Below, piece after piece: positions 8,627 to 17,881 of a stretch of DNA of 64,000 nt. Below the pieces are notes generated by a model. It saw only the letters and a list, made by a program, of their open reading frames with translations. It was not told the origin of the DNA and did no database searches. Location: positions 124,001 to 188,000 of the forward strand of contig NZ_BPTV01000002.1 in NCBI RefSeq assembly GCF_019973375.1, read 5' to 3'. Made by a program: the position numbers and the translations under genes. The DNA is from Prevotella lacticifex (GTDB lineage: Bacteria; Bacteroidota; Bacteroidia; Bacteroidales; Bacteroidaceae). The stretch's first letter is position 1. Every line of letters begins with the position of its first letter.

Positions 8627-10201
8627 TTATCTGTCCAAATCAGGAATGACGAAGTCGATGGAGGCTCCGGTAGCAATAAGGTCGGCAATCTTCTCACCGC
8701 GGAGCATCTTGTCGAAGGCTCCAGTAAGTGTAAGTCCCATCGGGCGCATCTTAACACGGTAAGGACTCTTGTCGCCACGGCTGTCGAGATATACGCCGAA
8801 TTCGCCGGCACCGCCCTCGACGGAGAACCACCATTGTCCTTCCGGAACCTTGATGATTGGCTTCTGCTTGATATAGAACTCACCCTCAGGGATATTGTCG
8901 ATGAGCTGCTCAATGATATTCAGACTCTGATACATTTCGTTGATGTGAATCATATATCTTGTCATCGAGTCACAGCCAGTACCCGTAATTTCCTTCCACT
9001 CCACCTTATCGTAGAGGTCATAAGGATGATTCTTACGCACATCATTATGCCATCCGGCTGCACGTCCGGCAGGACCGGTGAGAGCATAGTTGATACTGTC
9101 GGCAAGATTCATGTAGCCTACACCCTCAAGACGCTGGTGAGTAATTACATTATCGCCGAAGACATCGAGATATTCCTGAATCATCGGGCGGAGATACTTG
9201 CAGAGAGCCTTGACGTTCTCAACGAAGTGCGGGTCGATATCAGCCTGAAGTCCACCTATTCTATAATAGTTCTGAATCAGTCGTCCACCAGTAGTCTCCT
9301 CCATAACGTTAAGGACGTGCTCACGGTCGCGCATGCAATAGAGGAATGCGGTGAGCGCCGAGAGGTCCTGAGCGCATGTTCCGAGGAAGAGCAAGTGGTT
9401 GTCGATACGCTGGAGCTCATCCATAATTGTACGGATGTAGTGTATGCGGTCGCTGAGTTCTACACCCATAGCCTCCTCGATAACACCCACGAGGGCATGG
9501 CGGTGGTGCATGGCGCAGAGATAGTTCAGACGGTCGGTGAGAGCTAAAGTCTGAGGATAAGTCATTGCCTCCATCATCTTCTCCATACCGCGGTGGATAT
9601 AACCGAGATGCGGATAGACGTGTTCTATAGTCTCATCGTTGACAACTGTCTGCAAGCGCAGCACACCGTGTGTTGACGGGTGGTTAGGACCGAAGTTCAC
9701 AACATAGTCGTCGGGACCGAAAAGACGGTGCTTTGTCTCGACAAGCTCACCGAGGTCGTTGAGGTTCCACTCCGATGTCCAGTCCGTTTCGGGCTCATCG
9801 GTCATCGGGAACTGGTTGTGCTCCGGACTCATATCGTAGTCCTTGCGCAGCGGATAACCCACAAAGTCATTACGGAGGAACAGCCGACGCATATCGGGAT
9901 GACCTAAGAACTTAATTCCGAAGAAGTCGAAGACCTCCCGTTCCATGAGGTCAGCCGCGCGCCAGATGTAGTAAACAGATGGGATAACGTAGTCGTTGCC
10001 AATCTGCCGTGCCATCTGCTTTACGCTGATGCGCTCATGAGTTTCCGTATTCTCAAGAATATATATGCAGCCGAGGCCTTCTTCACTGCCGAAGTCCTCA
10101 CCGATAATTGTTACGAGGTAGTCGAAATGCTTCGCGTCCCTGAGCTTCGTCATCTCTTCCTTGAAGGTGTCGAAGCTGAAAACTGTATATTCTAATTTCA
10201 T
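8627..10201 (-). CDS. nuoCD: NADH-quinone oxidoreductase subunit CD fusion
   Basis: Fused 524-residue peripheral subunit. Residues about 1-160 are the NuoC-type domain, with VYYIWRAADLMEREVFDFFG and a Pro-Leu-Arg-Lys-Asp-Tyr segment. The rest is NuoD, with FGPNHPSTHGVLRL and a C-terminal Asp-Arg end as in the quinone-binding 49-kDa subunit. It shares a base with the end of nuoB, so the two are coupled. The C-D fusion occurs in several bacterial lineages. Confidence 0.95.
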   Translation of the reverse strand: MKLEYTVFSFDTFKEEMTKLRDAKHFDYLVTIIGEDFGSEEGLGCIYILENTETHERISVKQMARQIGNDYVIPSVYYIWRAADLMEREVFDFFGIKFLGHPDMRRLFLRNDFVGYPLRKDYDMSPEHNQFPMTDEPETDWTSEWNLNDLGELVETKHRLFGPDDYVVNFGPNHPSTHGVLRLQTVVNDETIEHVYPHLGYIHRGMEKMMEAMTYPQTLALTDRLNYLCAMHHRHALVGVIEEAMGVELSDRIHYIRTIMDELQRIDNHLLFLGTCAQDLSALTAFLYCMRDREHVLNVMEETTGGRLIQNYYRIGGLQADIDPHFVENVKALCKYLRPMIQEYLDVFGDNVITHQRLEGVGYMNLADSINYALTGPAGRAAGWHNDVRKNHPYDLYDKVEWKEITGTGCDSMTRYMIHINEMYQSLNIIEQLIDNIPEGEFYIKQKPIIKVPEGQWWFSVEGGAGEFGVYLDSRGDKSPYRVKMRPMGLTLTGAFDKMLRGEKIADLIATGASIDFVIPDLDR

Positions 10202-11010
10202 TATTTGCTTCCTCCCTCCTGACTCTCCACGGGAGCGTCGTTTTGTGCTTCATACTTCGTCGTTCCCGGCTCAGCCTGATCGAGGGCATCGAGTTCCTCG
10301 CCGAGTTTCTCAACATCCTCCTTGTTTGGCGACTGCCTGACGATTATTGGTTCCTTATTACCGATAACGGCACCGGAGAGATTCTCATTGCTGATGCCGT
10401 GAAGACCGCCGAGACCCATGGAGATTTCCTTCTCCTCTTTAGTCATCTTATGGTTGGCACCGCCGAAGAACTTCTCAACCTTCACCTTCCGCTGGAGCTG
10501 CATCATTCCGTAGAGGATAGCCTCAGGACGTGGTGGACAGCCAGGGATATAGACGTCGACAGGAACAATCTCGTCGATACCGCGAACTACGGAGTAGCTC
10601 TTCTTGAAAGGTCCGCCGCTGATGGTGCATCCACCGACAGCCACGACGTACTTTGGCTCGGCAATCTCGTCATAGAGACGTTTGAACACTGGTGCCATCT
10701 TGTTAGTGATGGTACCGGCACACATGATGAGATCGGCCTGACGGGCTGAGTTACGTGTCACCTCGAAACCAAAACGAGAGAAGTCGTAACGCGCGCAACC
10801 TACGGCCATGAACTCAATACCGCAGCACGACGTACCGAAAGTCAGCGACCACAGCGAGTTGGAGCGACCCCAGTTGATGAGCTGGTCGAGGGAACCGACG
10901 ACAACATTCGTTCCGCCCTCGTTGAGCTCCTGAGCAATCTTCTCCAGTGTGTCGTTGTCTTTGAACTCGTTGTAGGGGATGGCCTTGATAGCCGGTTTTC
11001 TTACTTCCAT
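10201..11010 (-). CDS. nuoB: NADH-quinone oxidoreductase subunit B
   Basis: Iron-sulfur subunit carrying cluster N2, 269 residues. Four cluster cysteines are visible in GTSCCGIEFM, ADLIMCAGT and the two later motifs VGGCTISGG and YIPGCPPRPE. Beyond the normal core (about 190 residues) there is a charged, low-complexity tail of about 70 residues rich in Glu, Gly and Gln. The start overlaps the end of nuoA by ten bases. Confidence 0.95.
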   Translation of the reverse strand: MEVRKPAIKAIPYNEFKDNDTLEKIAQELNEGGTNVVVGSLDQLINWGRSNSLWSLTFGTSCCGIEFMAVGCARYDFSRFGFEVTRNSARQADLIMCAGTITNKMAPVFKRLYDEIAEPKYVVAVGGCTISGGPFKKSYSVVRGIDEIVPVDVYIPGCPPRPEAILYGMMQLQRKVKVEKFFGGANHKMTKEEKEISMGLGGLHGISNENLSGAVIGNKEPIIVRQSPNKEDVEKLGEELDALDQAEPGTTKYEAQNDAPVESQEGGSK

Positions 11011-11363
11011 TCAAGAGCTCCTTTCCGCCAGGCATAAGCCAAGCCCAGCACTAATACCAACATGAAGAAAAAGATCGAGAAAAGCATTGCACCGCCGTAA
11101 TTTGCTGACAGCGAGTTGAATACCGTTGCCCATGGATACAGGAACACCGTCTCAACATCGAACATCAGAAACAGTACGGCAAAGAGATAATAGCCAACAT
11201 GTGCCGGCATCCATGAGCTACCACGCGTAGGAATACCGCACTCGAAAGGCTCGCCTTTCACCGGGTTATACGAACGCGGACCTACCAGTTTGGCTATGAC
11301 GTAAGCGCCAACAACCAATACTACCGCCGTAAGTATAACGGTTATAAACAAAGTGTAATACAT
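11001..11363 (-). CDS. nuoA: NADH-quinone oxidoreductase subunit A
   Basis: First gene of the operon, 120 residues and three membrane helices. It has the quinone-loop Cys motif NPVKGEPFECGIP and the acidic helix LFLMFDVETVFLYPWA. No nuoE, nuoF or nuoG lies upstream (next comes intergenic DNA and an unrelated gene). The NADH-oxidising module is therefore absent here, as is usual for Bacteroidetes, and the electron donor is not defined by this locus. Confidence 0.95.
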   Translation of the reverse strand: MYYTLFITVILTAVVLVVGAYVIAKLVGPRSYNPVKGEPFECGIPTRGSSWMPAHVGYYLFAVLFLMFDVETVFLYPWATVFNSLSANYGGAMLFSIFFFMLVLVLGLAYAWRKGALEWK

Positions 11364-11430
11364 AATATTATTATTGCAACAATTTAATCGTGTACAGATA
11401 GTATATTTTCTATGCCTGCTTAAGCGTGTG

Positions 11431-11438
11431 CAAAGTTA
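11431..11438 (-). promoter_or_regulatory. -7 element of the nuo operon promoter
   Basis: TAACTTTG on the minus strand fits the Bacteroidetes TAnnTTTG -7 consensus. It lies about 68 bases upstream of the nuoA start codon. The -33 side is AT-rich without a clean TTG. Confidence 0.55.
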
Positions 11439-11934
11439 CAAATTAATTCTAATAAATGATAACGTTTGCAAGGTTATTTTTCCGTTAAGACTCGTTAAAG
11501 GTTTTTTAGAACAAAGTTTAAGAGTTGCGGAATATTAAAAATGCATGACAAACAAAAGGATAAGCAGGAGGAAAATATATGTTTTTCATCACCTCACACA
11601 ATCATTTCACAGCCCAAATCAGACCACTAAAAATATCCGACGATGATTTTCAGTCGTCGTCTCCAAAAGCCTTTCGACCAAAGAAAGAAATTTGTTGCAA
11701 TAGATTTCAGCCAATAAGACTGGGATTCTTATAAGATGGAGGATGCCTTCCAAAAGCGAAAGACATCCTCCATTTTGTTTATCGGCAGTTTCTCCTCTGC
11801 CGCCGTTTCATCAAAAACCGATTATTGCAGCGGCGAGCGGAAAAAGAATCGCCGTTCCTCCAGCACCACCCTTTCATACTGATGGCTATTACAACAGGAG
11901 TAAGCGATGTGCCGACATTGTCAGTACCGCATCC
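11439..11934. other. intergenic region with a hairpin
   Basis: No gene is seen. An exact 10-base inverted repeat (ATGGAGGATG / CATCCTCCAT, 11736-11745 and 11764-11773) follows the stop of the minus-strand gene at 11935. It could terminate that transcript before it enters the nuo operon. The T run is better on the plus strand, so the direction is uncertain. Confidence 0.45.
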
Positions 11935-13506
11935 TTACTTGAGGATGAACTTGCGGCCATTCTGTACGACCACGCCCTTATAGCTCTTGTTGACGCGCTG
12001 ACCGGCGAGATTGTACACTGGTGCATTTGCATCAAGAGCAGGTGCTGCAACAACGCTGCTGATACCTGTTGGGACGGTGTTAAGAGAAACGATATAGCTG
12101 TTAGTCACCTCCTTAGTCACGGTATCGCCCTTCTTGTAGTTCTTCAGCACACCGGCAATCTTCACCTCGTCGCCAACCTTAATCTGATCCTCAGCGGTGA
12201 ACTTCTCGTTGTTGAGATACTTACCACGGAACACCATGAGCTGGTTAGCTGTTGTGCCGTCGTCAGAGATATAATATGTAGCGTTGCCATATTGTGCCGA
12301 TACCTCGTCAATCTGGCTGATCTTACCAGTTATGTAAACGACATCAGTAGTCTCAGCGTCAGAAACGAGCACAGACAAAGCCTGATCGACAGTGTAGCTT
12401 GCGGTATCCTTAGGCTCTACAGGCTCGTCACCGGCGGTAGTCTTGCCGTTGAGAGAGTAGATGTAGTTCCTCTGTCCGAGCTCAAGAGTACCCTTGTAGT
12501 CGATGAGCTTACCCTTGACGACGACCTTATCGCCGACCTTTATCTGGTCTTCAGCAGTGAACTTCTTGTTCTCAAGATAGTAGCCACGGAACACTTCGAG
12601 GCTGTCCTGAGCGCCGGCAGCAGCTGCGATGGCGTAGGTAGCGTTACCAAACTGCGTGCTTACCTCCTTGACAGATGTGATGACACCGGTGTAGAAAGCA
12701 GTATCGGCAGGCAGAGCGTTGGCATCGTACATAGCCACAGCGTCAGCAGCAGTATACGGATTCTCCACGGTACCATTGCCGGTAGTCTTCACGTTGGCCT
12801 GTTTCTTGAACTCCTTAGTAGCTACAGTACTCTGCAGGTCGCCCTTGTAGGCGATAGCCTTGACGGTAGCAGTCTCCGAGAGTGTGAACGGAGCAGTGTA
12901 CTGAGTGCCCTCGCGGTCGTCAGGATCCTGGCCGTTGGTGGTGTAGTATACCGTAGCGCCGTCCTCAGCAGCGATAGTCACCGTAGTGGTCTCGGCAAAT
13001 GGAGTCTCACCACTGATGGTAGGAGCAGCGAGCGACGGCGTTACAGTACCGCCGATGGTAACCTCAATCTTCGTGGCACGTACCTGAGAGCCGCTTGCTG
13101 TGAGCTGGAAGGATGCATCGTTGCCCTCCCATGTACCTTCATTACCGTCTTCCTGATAAGTGTAGGTTCCGGCAGTAGCATCGGTGAAGTTTCCAGGACC
13201 CCACTTTGCAGTACCATTCACAGTGCAAGTGAATACCACCTTTGTGATGTTGCCTGCCGTAGAAGAAATCTGGGCGAAGCCACCTTTACCGAAACGGTAC
13301 TGCTTGCCGGTAGCGAAAGCACCCTTGTTGCAAACAACGACAACACCCTCCTTGCTGAGAGTGTCGTACTGCTCACCGCTTGTTGGAGCTTGGTCGTACT
13401 TTCCCTTGTCTGTTTTGGCATCGAAGGTCACAGTGGTCTGGGCCATAGAGGAAGCACTGATGAGAGCCATTGCAGCCATTAATGTGAAGCGTAAAATTTT
13501 TCTCAT
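11935..13506 (-). CDS. secreted protein with chitobiase-like and two OB-fold-like domains
   Basis: 523 residues. A signal peptide covers residues about 1-22 (ends ASSMAQ). Residues 25-150 resemble a beta-rich N-terminal domain. Residues 158-230 look like a chitobiase/beta-hexosaminidase C-terminal-type domain (ATVYYTTNGQDPDD, TVKAIAY). Two repeats follow, about 245-345 and 370-475. Each holds the pattern TGxIxxxxEVSxQFGNATYxI, then LEVFRGYYL or LMVFRGKYL, then KVGDKVVVKG, and they resemble the OB-fold repeats common in Bacteroidales secreted proteins. The last 30 residues (VYNLAGQRV, GVVVQNGRKFILK) resemble a short C-terminal sorting or anchoring tail. Ligand unknown. It has its own promoter upstream. 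Confidence 0.85.
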   Translation of the reverse strand: MRKILRFTLMAAMALISASSMAQTTVTFDAKTDKGKYDQAPTSGEQYDTLSKEGVVVVCNKGAFATGKQYRFGKGGFAQISSTAGNITKVVFTCTVNGTAKWGPGNFTDATAGTYTYQEDGNEGTWEGNDASFQLTASGSQVRATKIEVTIGGTVTPSLAAPTISGETPFAETTTVTIAAEDGATVYYTTNGQDPDDREGTQYTAPFTLSETATVKAIAYKGDLQSTVATKEFKKQANVKTTGNGTVENPYTAADAVAMYDANALPADTAFYTGVITSVKEVSTQFGNATYAIAAAAGAQDSLEVFRGYYLENKKFTAEDQIKVGDKVVVKGKLIDYKGTLELGQRNYIYSLNGKTTAGDEPVEPKDTASYTVDQALSVLVSDAETTDVVYITGKISQIDEVSAQYGNATYYISDDGTTANQLMVFRGKYLNNEKFTAEDQIKVGDEVKIAGVLKNYKKGDTVTKEVTNSYIVSLNTVPTGISSVVAAPALDANAPVYNLAGQRVNKSYKGVVVQNGRKFILK

Positions 13507-13624
13507 AAACTTGTTGAATTTAATTATTAATTAATAAATGTTTAGTCACTTTGTCGTCCAATTTGCGTACGACCGGAACGAAGATTCTATAGTCTACAAA
13601 TCCCAGCCTGCTGAAACACTGCTA

Positions 13625-13655
13625 CAAAGATACTAAATAAATAATGTAGAAGCAA
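13625..13655 (-). promoter_or_regulatory. promoter of the secreted OB-fold protein gene
   Basis: On the minus strand TTG (13655-13653) is followed after 20 bases by TATCTTTG (13632-13625). This fits the Bacteroidetes TTG-N19/20-TAnnTTTG promoter. The leader to the ATG is about 110 bases. Confidence 0.65.
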
Positions 13656-13757
13656 GTTTATTAGTATTAAAATTGTATTAAAAATTAAAATATCCAGTTT
13701 TGGCGGTTGGCATCAATCCCGGATATTTCAATTTGTAACCTTTTGGCGGTTTGTTAC

Positions 13758-14717
13758 TTACAGTTTTACGCTGCTTATGTCGACGAGTTTGTTCACGATG
13801 GCATAGATGGTGAGGCCCGCCGGTGAGTGAATTTGCAATTTCTTGGCGATATTGCGGCGGTGGGTGATGACCGTATTCGTCGAGATGAACAGATGGTCGG
13901 CAATCTCCTTGTTGGTCATTCCCTGAACCACACCCACGATGACATCCTTCTCACGGCTGCTGAGCGTCTCCGACGACTCAGGGTTCTTGTTTATCATCTT
14001 ACTTATCTGGCTCGACACATCCGAATTCTTCGTCTTTTTTTCTAAATGCCGGATGGCCGGAACGAAAATCTCATCTTCCACCTTCGCATGCTGGCTGAGG
14101 AAGTTCTCGCAGTTGTACAGGTCGTAGAGGGCAGCCATGAGACGGTTGTTATGCTGCACATCGGAAGGCAGATACTTGATGATAATGCTCTTGAGCTCAC
14201 CGAGTTTCTTGTCCGTCTGACCGTGATGGTCGGAGTAGGTGTCGATGTCGAAGCTGCCTTCGGTAGACTCGCCATGGAGAAGTTTCTCGACATAGGGGAA
14301 TACCGTTTTCTCCTCATATTTCATGTGGTTTTGGATAGACCGCGAATATTCGTCATAAAGTCGCATAATGAAGCGGCCCAGATTGTCGTTCTCGTCGAGG
14401 GCCTCAAGGAGTTCGCGCCTTAGAAAAGGGAGCTCAAAACCGAGATAGTACTGGTGACTGGCCTTGAGATACTGTATGAGAGTCGATACCGACAGGCGGC
14501 CGGCATCATCAAACTCCTTATAGTTGTTGATGACGAAATTGACAACGGCAAGAAAAGTATAGGCATCGACGTTCTGCTGCTCGCAGACCTCCCTGACGGT
14601 CTTGTCGCCGAAACCAAGGTTTATTCCGAAACAGCTCAGTATCTGCAACAGGTCGTAGTTGTCGCGAATGAGAACAATCATCTTGTCGTCAGCCTCATAC
14701 ATCTTCTGATTCTTCAT
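13758..14717 (-). CDS. hemerythrin-domain LuxR-type regulator
   Basis: 319 residues. Residues about 90-235 form a helical hemerythrin-like region with spaced His/Glu (YSRSIQNHMKYEEKTVFPYVE, YSDHHGQTDKK, LSQHAKVEDEIFVPAI). In the family this binds a di-iron centre and may sense oxygen or NO. Residues about 255-312 are a LuxR-type helix-turn-helix (LSSREKDVIVGVVQGMTNKE, TVITHRRNIAKKLQI). It is probably a redox- or gas-responsive transcription factor, but its targets are unknown. A TACTTTTG element (14765-14758) lies upstream. It is monocistronic. Confidence 0.85.
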   Translation of the reverse strand: MKNQKMYEADDKMIVLIRDNYDLLQILSCFGINLGFGDKTVREVCEQQNVDAYTFLAVVNFVINNYKEFDDAGRLSVSTLIQYLKASHQYYLGFELPFLRRELLEALDENDNLGRFIMRLYDEYSRSIQNHMKYEEKTVFPYVEKLLHGESTEGSFDIDTYSDHHGQTDKKLGELKSIIIKYLPSDVQHNNRLMAALYDLYNCENFLSQHAKVEDEIFVPAIRHLEKKTKNSDVSSQISKMINKNPESSETLSSREKDVIVGVVQGMTNKEIADHLFISTNTVITHRRNIAKKLQIHSPAGLTIYAIVNKLVDISSVKL

Positions 14718-14757
14718 AATTTAGATTGGATTCTTTGTTACGTTAATTTCCACAATG

Positions 14758-14765
14758 CAAAAGTA
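14758..14765 (-). promoter_or_regulatory. -7-like element of the hemerythrin regulator gene
   Basis: TACTTTTG on the minus strand fits TAnnTTTG and lies 41 bases before the ATG. No clear -33 element is seen. Confidence 0.4.
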
Positions 14766-15066
14766 AGCATTTTTAATATAATTATGGTAAGGGAGAGGAG
14801 AAAAAAGGGACATCAGCGGCCAAAATACCTAATAATAATGATGGCTAATACCCAATGTTTGCTACCTTAATAACAGTATTCGCCATGATCCGCGACCGCA
14901 GAAACGAATCGCATGTCCACCACAGTCGTGACTCGTCGTCCACCGGATAATAGTCGCGAAACATGGAACCCGTTTATTCCTCAGTATCCTTATGAGGTTA
15001 CGGCGAAATTGGATTAGAATGATGAAAAATATTAACACCATTCCGATACCTATCGTTTAGTGTTCC

Positions 15067-15200
15067 CAAACGGCCCGTTTCGCATCCTGAAACGGGCCGT
15101 TTGAGCTTGCCAAATAGACCGTTTCAGAACGCCAAATGGTATGTTTCTCGAACACATTGAATATGAGACACTTACAGAGCCGAACCATTTGGCACAAAGA
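15067..15200. repeat. 15-bp hairpin and degenerate CCAAAnnnnCCGTTTC repeats
   Basis: Perfect inverted repeat 15067-15081 / 15089-15103 (CAAACGGCCCGTTTC and its complement) with a 7-base loop. Degenerate half-copies follow at about 15111 (CCAAATAGACCGTTTC), 15131 (CCAAATGGTATGTTTC) and inverted at about 15184. Related words occur at 24553-24592. The region 14871-15060 shows no convincing gene. Confidence 0.5.
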
Positions 15201-15223
15201 AACGAAATATTTTTACACTTATG

Positions 15224-15355
15224 TGTTTACATTGAATCGCCATGGATCGACCATAGATGATAGATTTGTGGTTGATTCATGGAGATTCATGTTTACATTT
15301 GATTGCCATGAATTGACCATGAATTATAAATTTATGGTTAATTTAGGGCGGCACA
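15224..15355 (+). repeat. 66-bp imperfect tandem duplication
   Basis: Copies start at 15224 and 15290 with TGTTTACATT(T)GA-TCGCCATG and share GACCAT, ATTT-TGGTT and ATT. They lie immediately upstream of the cytochrome c biogenesis promoter, so an upstream regulatory role is possible but not shown. Confidence 0.55.
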
Positions 15356-15381
15356 TCTTCCGCAAATCATCATTATTTATG

Positions 15382-15389
15382 TAATTTTG
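15382..15389 (+). promoter_or_regulatory. -7 element of the ccs gene promoter
   Basis: TAATTTTG fits TAnnTTTG. It lies 28 bases before the ATG at 15418. Confidence 0.55.
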
Positions 15390-15417
15390 CATCACAAAAA
15401 AGCAAACATTGGTTTCC

Positions 15418-17649
15418 ATGCTAAAGAAAGTAACAATCAGTCTCTACACCATGCTGCTAATCGTCATGGCAGCGGCAACGATAATAGAAAAGATCAAAGG
15501 CACCGATTTTGCAGCCACAGCCATCTACGGTTCGTGGTGGTTCACGGTGCTGTGGGCACTGCTCGCCGCTGCCGGTGCTGCTTATATCCTGCGCCGAAGG
15601 GTCCGCTACTTCCCCACTCTGCTGCTCCACTTCTCCTTTCTCGTTATCCTCGCCGGAGCACTTATCACCCACCTATGTGCCCGTCAGGGTATGGTCGACC
15701 TCAGAATGGGTGAGACCACAGCTACTTTCTATGTCAAGGACAGCCGCAGCGGAATTACCGAGGAACGACTGCCGTTCAAGATGCGACTGAATAAATTCGA
15801 TACGAAATACCACACCGGCACCAACGCCGCAGCCGATTATGAGACTGAATTCACTATTATTGACGGACAGCAGATGATACCGGCACGCGTATCGATGAAC
15901 AAGATATTCACTTACCGCGGGGTGAGATTCTATCAGGCGTCCTATGACGACGACGGACAGGGCAGCGTTCTGACCGTAAACAGCGATCCATGGGGCATAG
16001 CCGTGACATACACTGGCTACGGACTGCTCTTCTTCGCGCTGATTTACATGCTCTTCGACCCCAAAGGTGCCTACCGCAGGGCTCTGCGCAGTCCGCTGCT
16101 GAAGAAGGGGACGCTCGTGGCCCTCATGCTCATAGTACTCGCTCCGGCACAAGGCAACGCTCAGAGGGTGCTGCCGCGGCAAACGGCGGAGGCCTTCGGA
16201 CGGCTACACATATTATATAATGGGCGTATATGTCCGGTCAAGACGTATGCCTCCGACTTCTGTAAGAAAATCAACGGCCACAGGTCGTACCGCGGACTGA
16301 CACCCGAGCAGGTGCTCTCGGGCTATATTTTCTATTACTCCGACTGGTGCCGTGAACCTTTCATCAAGGTTAAAAACGGGGAGCTGAAGAACGATCTGCA
16401 ACTCGGCGATTATTGTACGCTCAACGATCTTTTCTCGCCCATGGCCGCCAACGGCTATGTGCTGGGCCAGTATCTCGAAGATTATTATTCCGGCCAAAAC
16501 GACGAAGAGCATCGTCAGGCCGCCGACCTCGACAACAAGGTGATGCTCCTCATGCAGCTCCGCGAGCAGTCGTCGCTGAAAATGCTGCCATATACCGAAA
16601 AGAACGGGGCAACAACGTGGTACGCGCCCACCGACACGCTGCCAAAGAGCATCGAGCCGCAGCATGCACTGTATATCAACAGCGTATTCCATCTTATGGC
16701 GGAGGATGCTCAGGCCGGAGCTTTCGACCGTATCGACGCATTCATCAGCAAGATGGCAAGATACCAGAAAAGGTGTGGCGGGAGCAGTCTGCCGTCGCCA
16801 ATGCAATACAAAGCGGAGATAATCAACGACTCAGTGCCCTTCGCAACAATCCTGTTCATAGTCAACATTACATTAGGATTCGTCACGCTTTTCTTTTTCA
16901 TATACCGCCTTACGACTGACAGTCAACGACATAGCCGTACCAGAGCAGTAATGCTGTGGAGGGGATGGCACTTCGTTTTCGCCCTCATCCTCATTCTGTC
17001 GTTCCTCACCCTCACGGCAGCACTCGCCATACGGTGGATTATTAGCGGAACAATACCAATGGCAAACGGCTACGAGACAATGCTCACCGTGGCCTGGATA
17101 GTGCAGCTCATAGCCATCATCATGCAACAGAGGTTCAGAATTGTAATGGTATTTGGATTCTTGCTGTCAGGATTTTTCCTCCTCGTAAGCCATCTCGGAC
17201 AGATGGATCCAGCCATAGGACGGGTGATGCCCGTTCTCAACAGTCCACTGCTGAGCATCCACGTGAGCATAATAATGATGAGCTACGCGCTTCTGTCGCT
17301 GACATTCATCTGCGGTTTGCTCGGACTCTTCCTTCCCTCGCAGGCCGCTGAGCTGCAAGCACTTAGCCGTGTATTCCTCTATCCTGCAATATCAGCTCTC
17401 GGAATCGGCATCTTCGTCGGAGCCATTTGGGCCAACGTAAGCTGGGGAACATACTGGAGTTGGGACTCGAAGGAGACATGGGCTCTGATAACTTTCATGC
17501 TGTATGCCGCAGCCATCCACACCGAGAGTCTGCCGGCCCTCAACCGTCCGAGAAACTATCATCTCTATCTTGTCTTGGCTTTCCTCAGCATAATCATGAC
17601 TTATTTCGGCGTAAATTATTTCCTCACCGGCATGCACAGCTATGCCTAA
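15418..17649 (+). CDS. ResB-CcsA fused cytochrome c biogenesis protein
   Basis: 743 residues from the ATG at 15418. A TTG nine bases earlier is in frame but less likely. The N-terminal third resembles ResB/Ccs1: membrane helices, then a periplasmic part with GVRFYQASYDD. A long soluble segment follows (about 250-480). The C-terminal third has eight or so helices and the CcsA haem-handling signature WGTYWSWDSKETWALITF. The family delivers haem across the membrane and attaches it to apocytochrome c (system II). Fused forms are known in Bacteroidetes. Single gene with its own promoter. Confidence 0.9.
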   Translation: MLKKVTISLYTMLLIVMAAATIIEKIKGTDFAATAIYGSWWFTVLWALLAAAGAAYILRRRVRYFPTLLLHFSFLVILAGALITHLCARQGMVDLRMGETTATFYVKDSRSGITEERLPFKMRLNKFDTKYHTGTNAAADYETEFTIIDGQQMIPARVSMNKIFTYRGVRFYQASYDDDGQGSVLTVNSDPWGIAVTYTGYGLLFFALIYMLFDPKGAYRRALRSPLLKKGTLVALMLIVLAPAQGNAQRVLPRQTAEAFGRLHILYNGRICPVKTYASDFCKKINGHRSYRGLTPEQVLSGYIFYYSDWCREPFIKVKNGELKNDLQLGDYCTLNDLFSPMAANGYVLGQYLEDYYSGQNDEEHRQAADLDNKVMLLMQLREQSSLKMLPYTEKNGATTWYAPTDTLPKSIEPQHALYINSVFHLMAEDAQAGAFDRIDAFISKMARYQKRCGGSSLPSPMQYKAEIINDSVPFATILFIVNITLGFVTLFFFIYRLTTDSQRHSRTRAVMLWRGWHFVFALILILSFLTLTAALAIRWIISGTIPMANGYETMLTVAWIVQLIAIIMQQRFRIVMVFGFLLSGFFLLVSHLGQMDPAIGRVMPVLNSPLLSIHVSIIMMSYALLSLTFICGLLGLFLPSQAAELQALSRVFLYPAISALGIGIFVGAIWANVSWGTYWSWDSKETWALITFMLYAAAIHTESLPALNRPRNYHLYLVLAFLSIIMTYFGVNYFLTGMHSYA

Positions 17650-17881
17650 CGATACAAGCATCATCAATGCATCACATCGGTGCAGCGTGCGCGAAAGAGT
17701 TAGTTGGTACGCTGAGTTACTAATACAACGGACATTCAGCTATGGTCGTTTGCATGGCGCGACGATTGCTGTCGTCCGCAACAAAAGAAATATATCGTCT
17801 GCCGAAATAATTGAAAGATTTTTTCTGTTTCTTCAAAATATTTATTACCTTCGCATTGATATTTCCTTAAAAATGATATAT

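Noticed and set aside
11743-13482. 579-residue open frame on the plus strand
   Set aside because: It is the shadow of the secreted protein on the minus strand, which has a signal peptide, repeated domains and a promoter.
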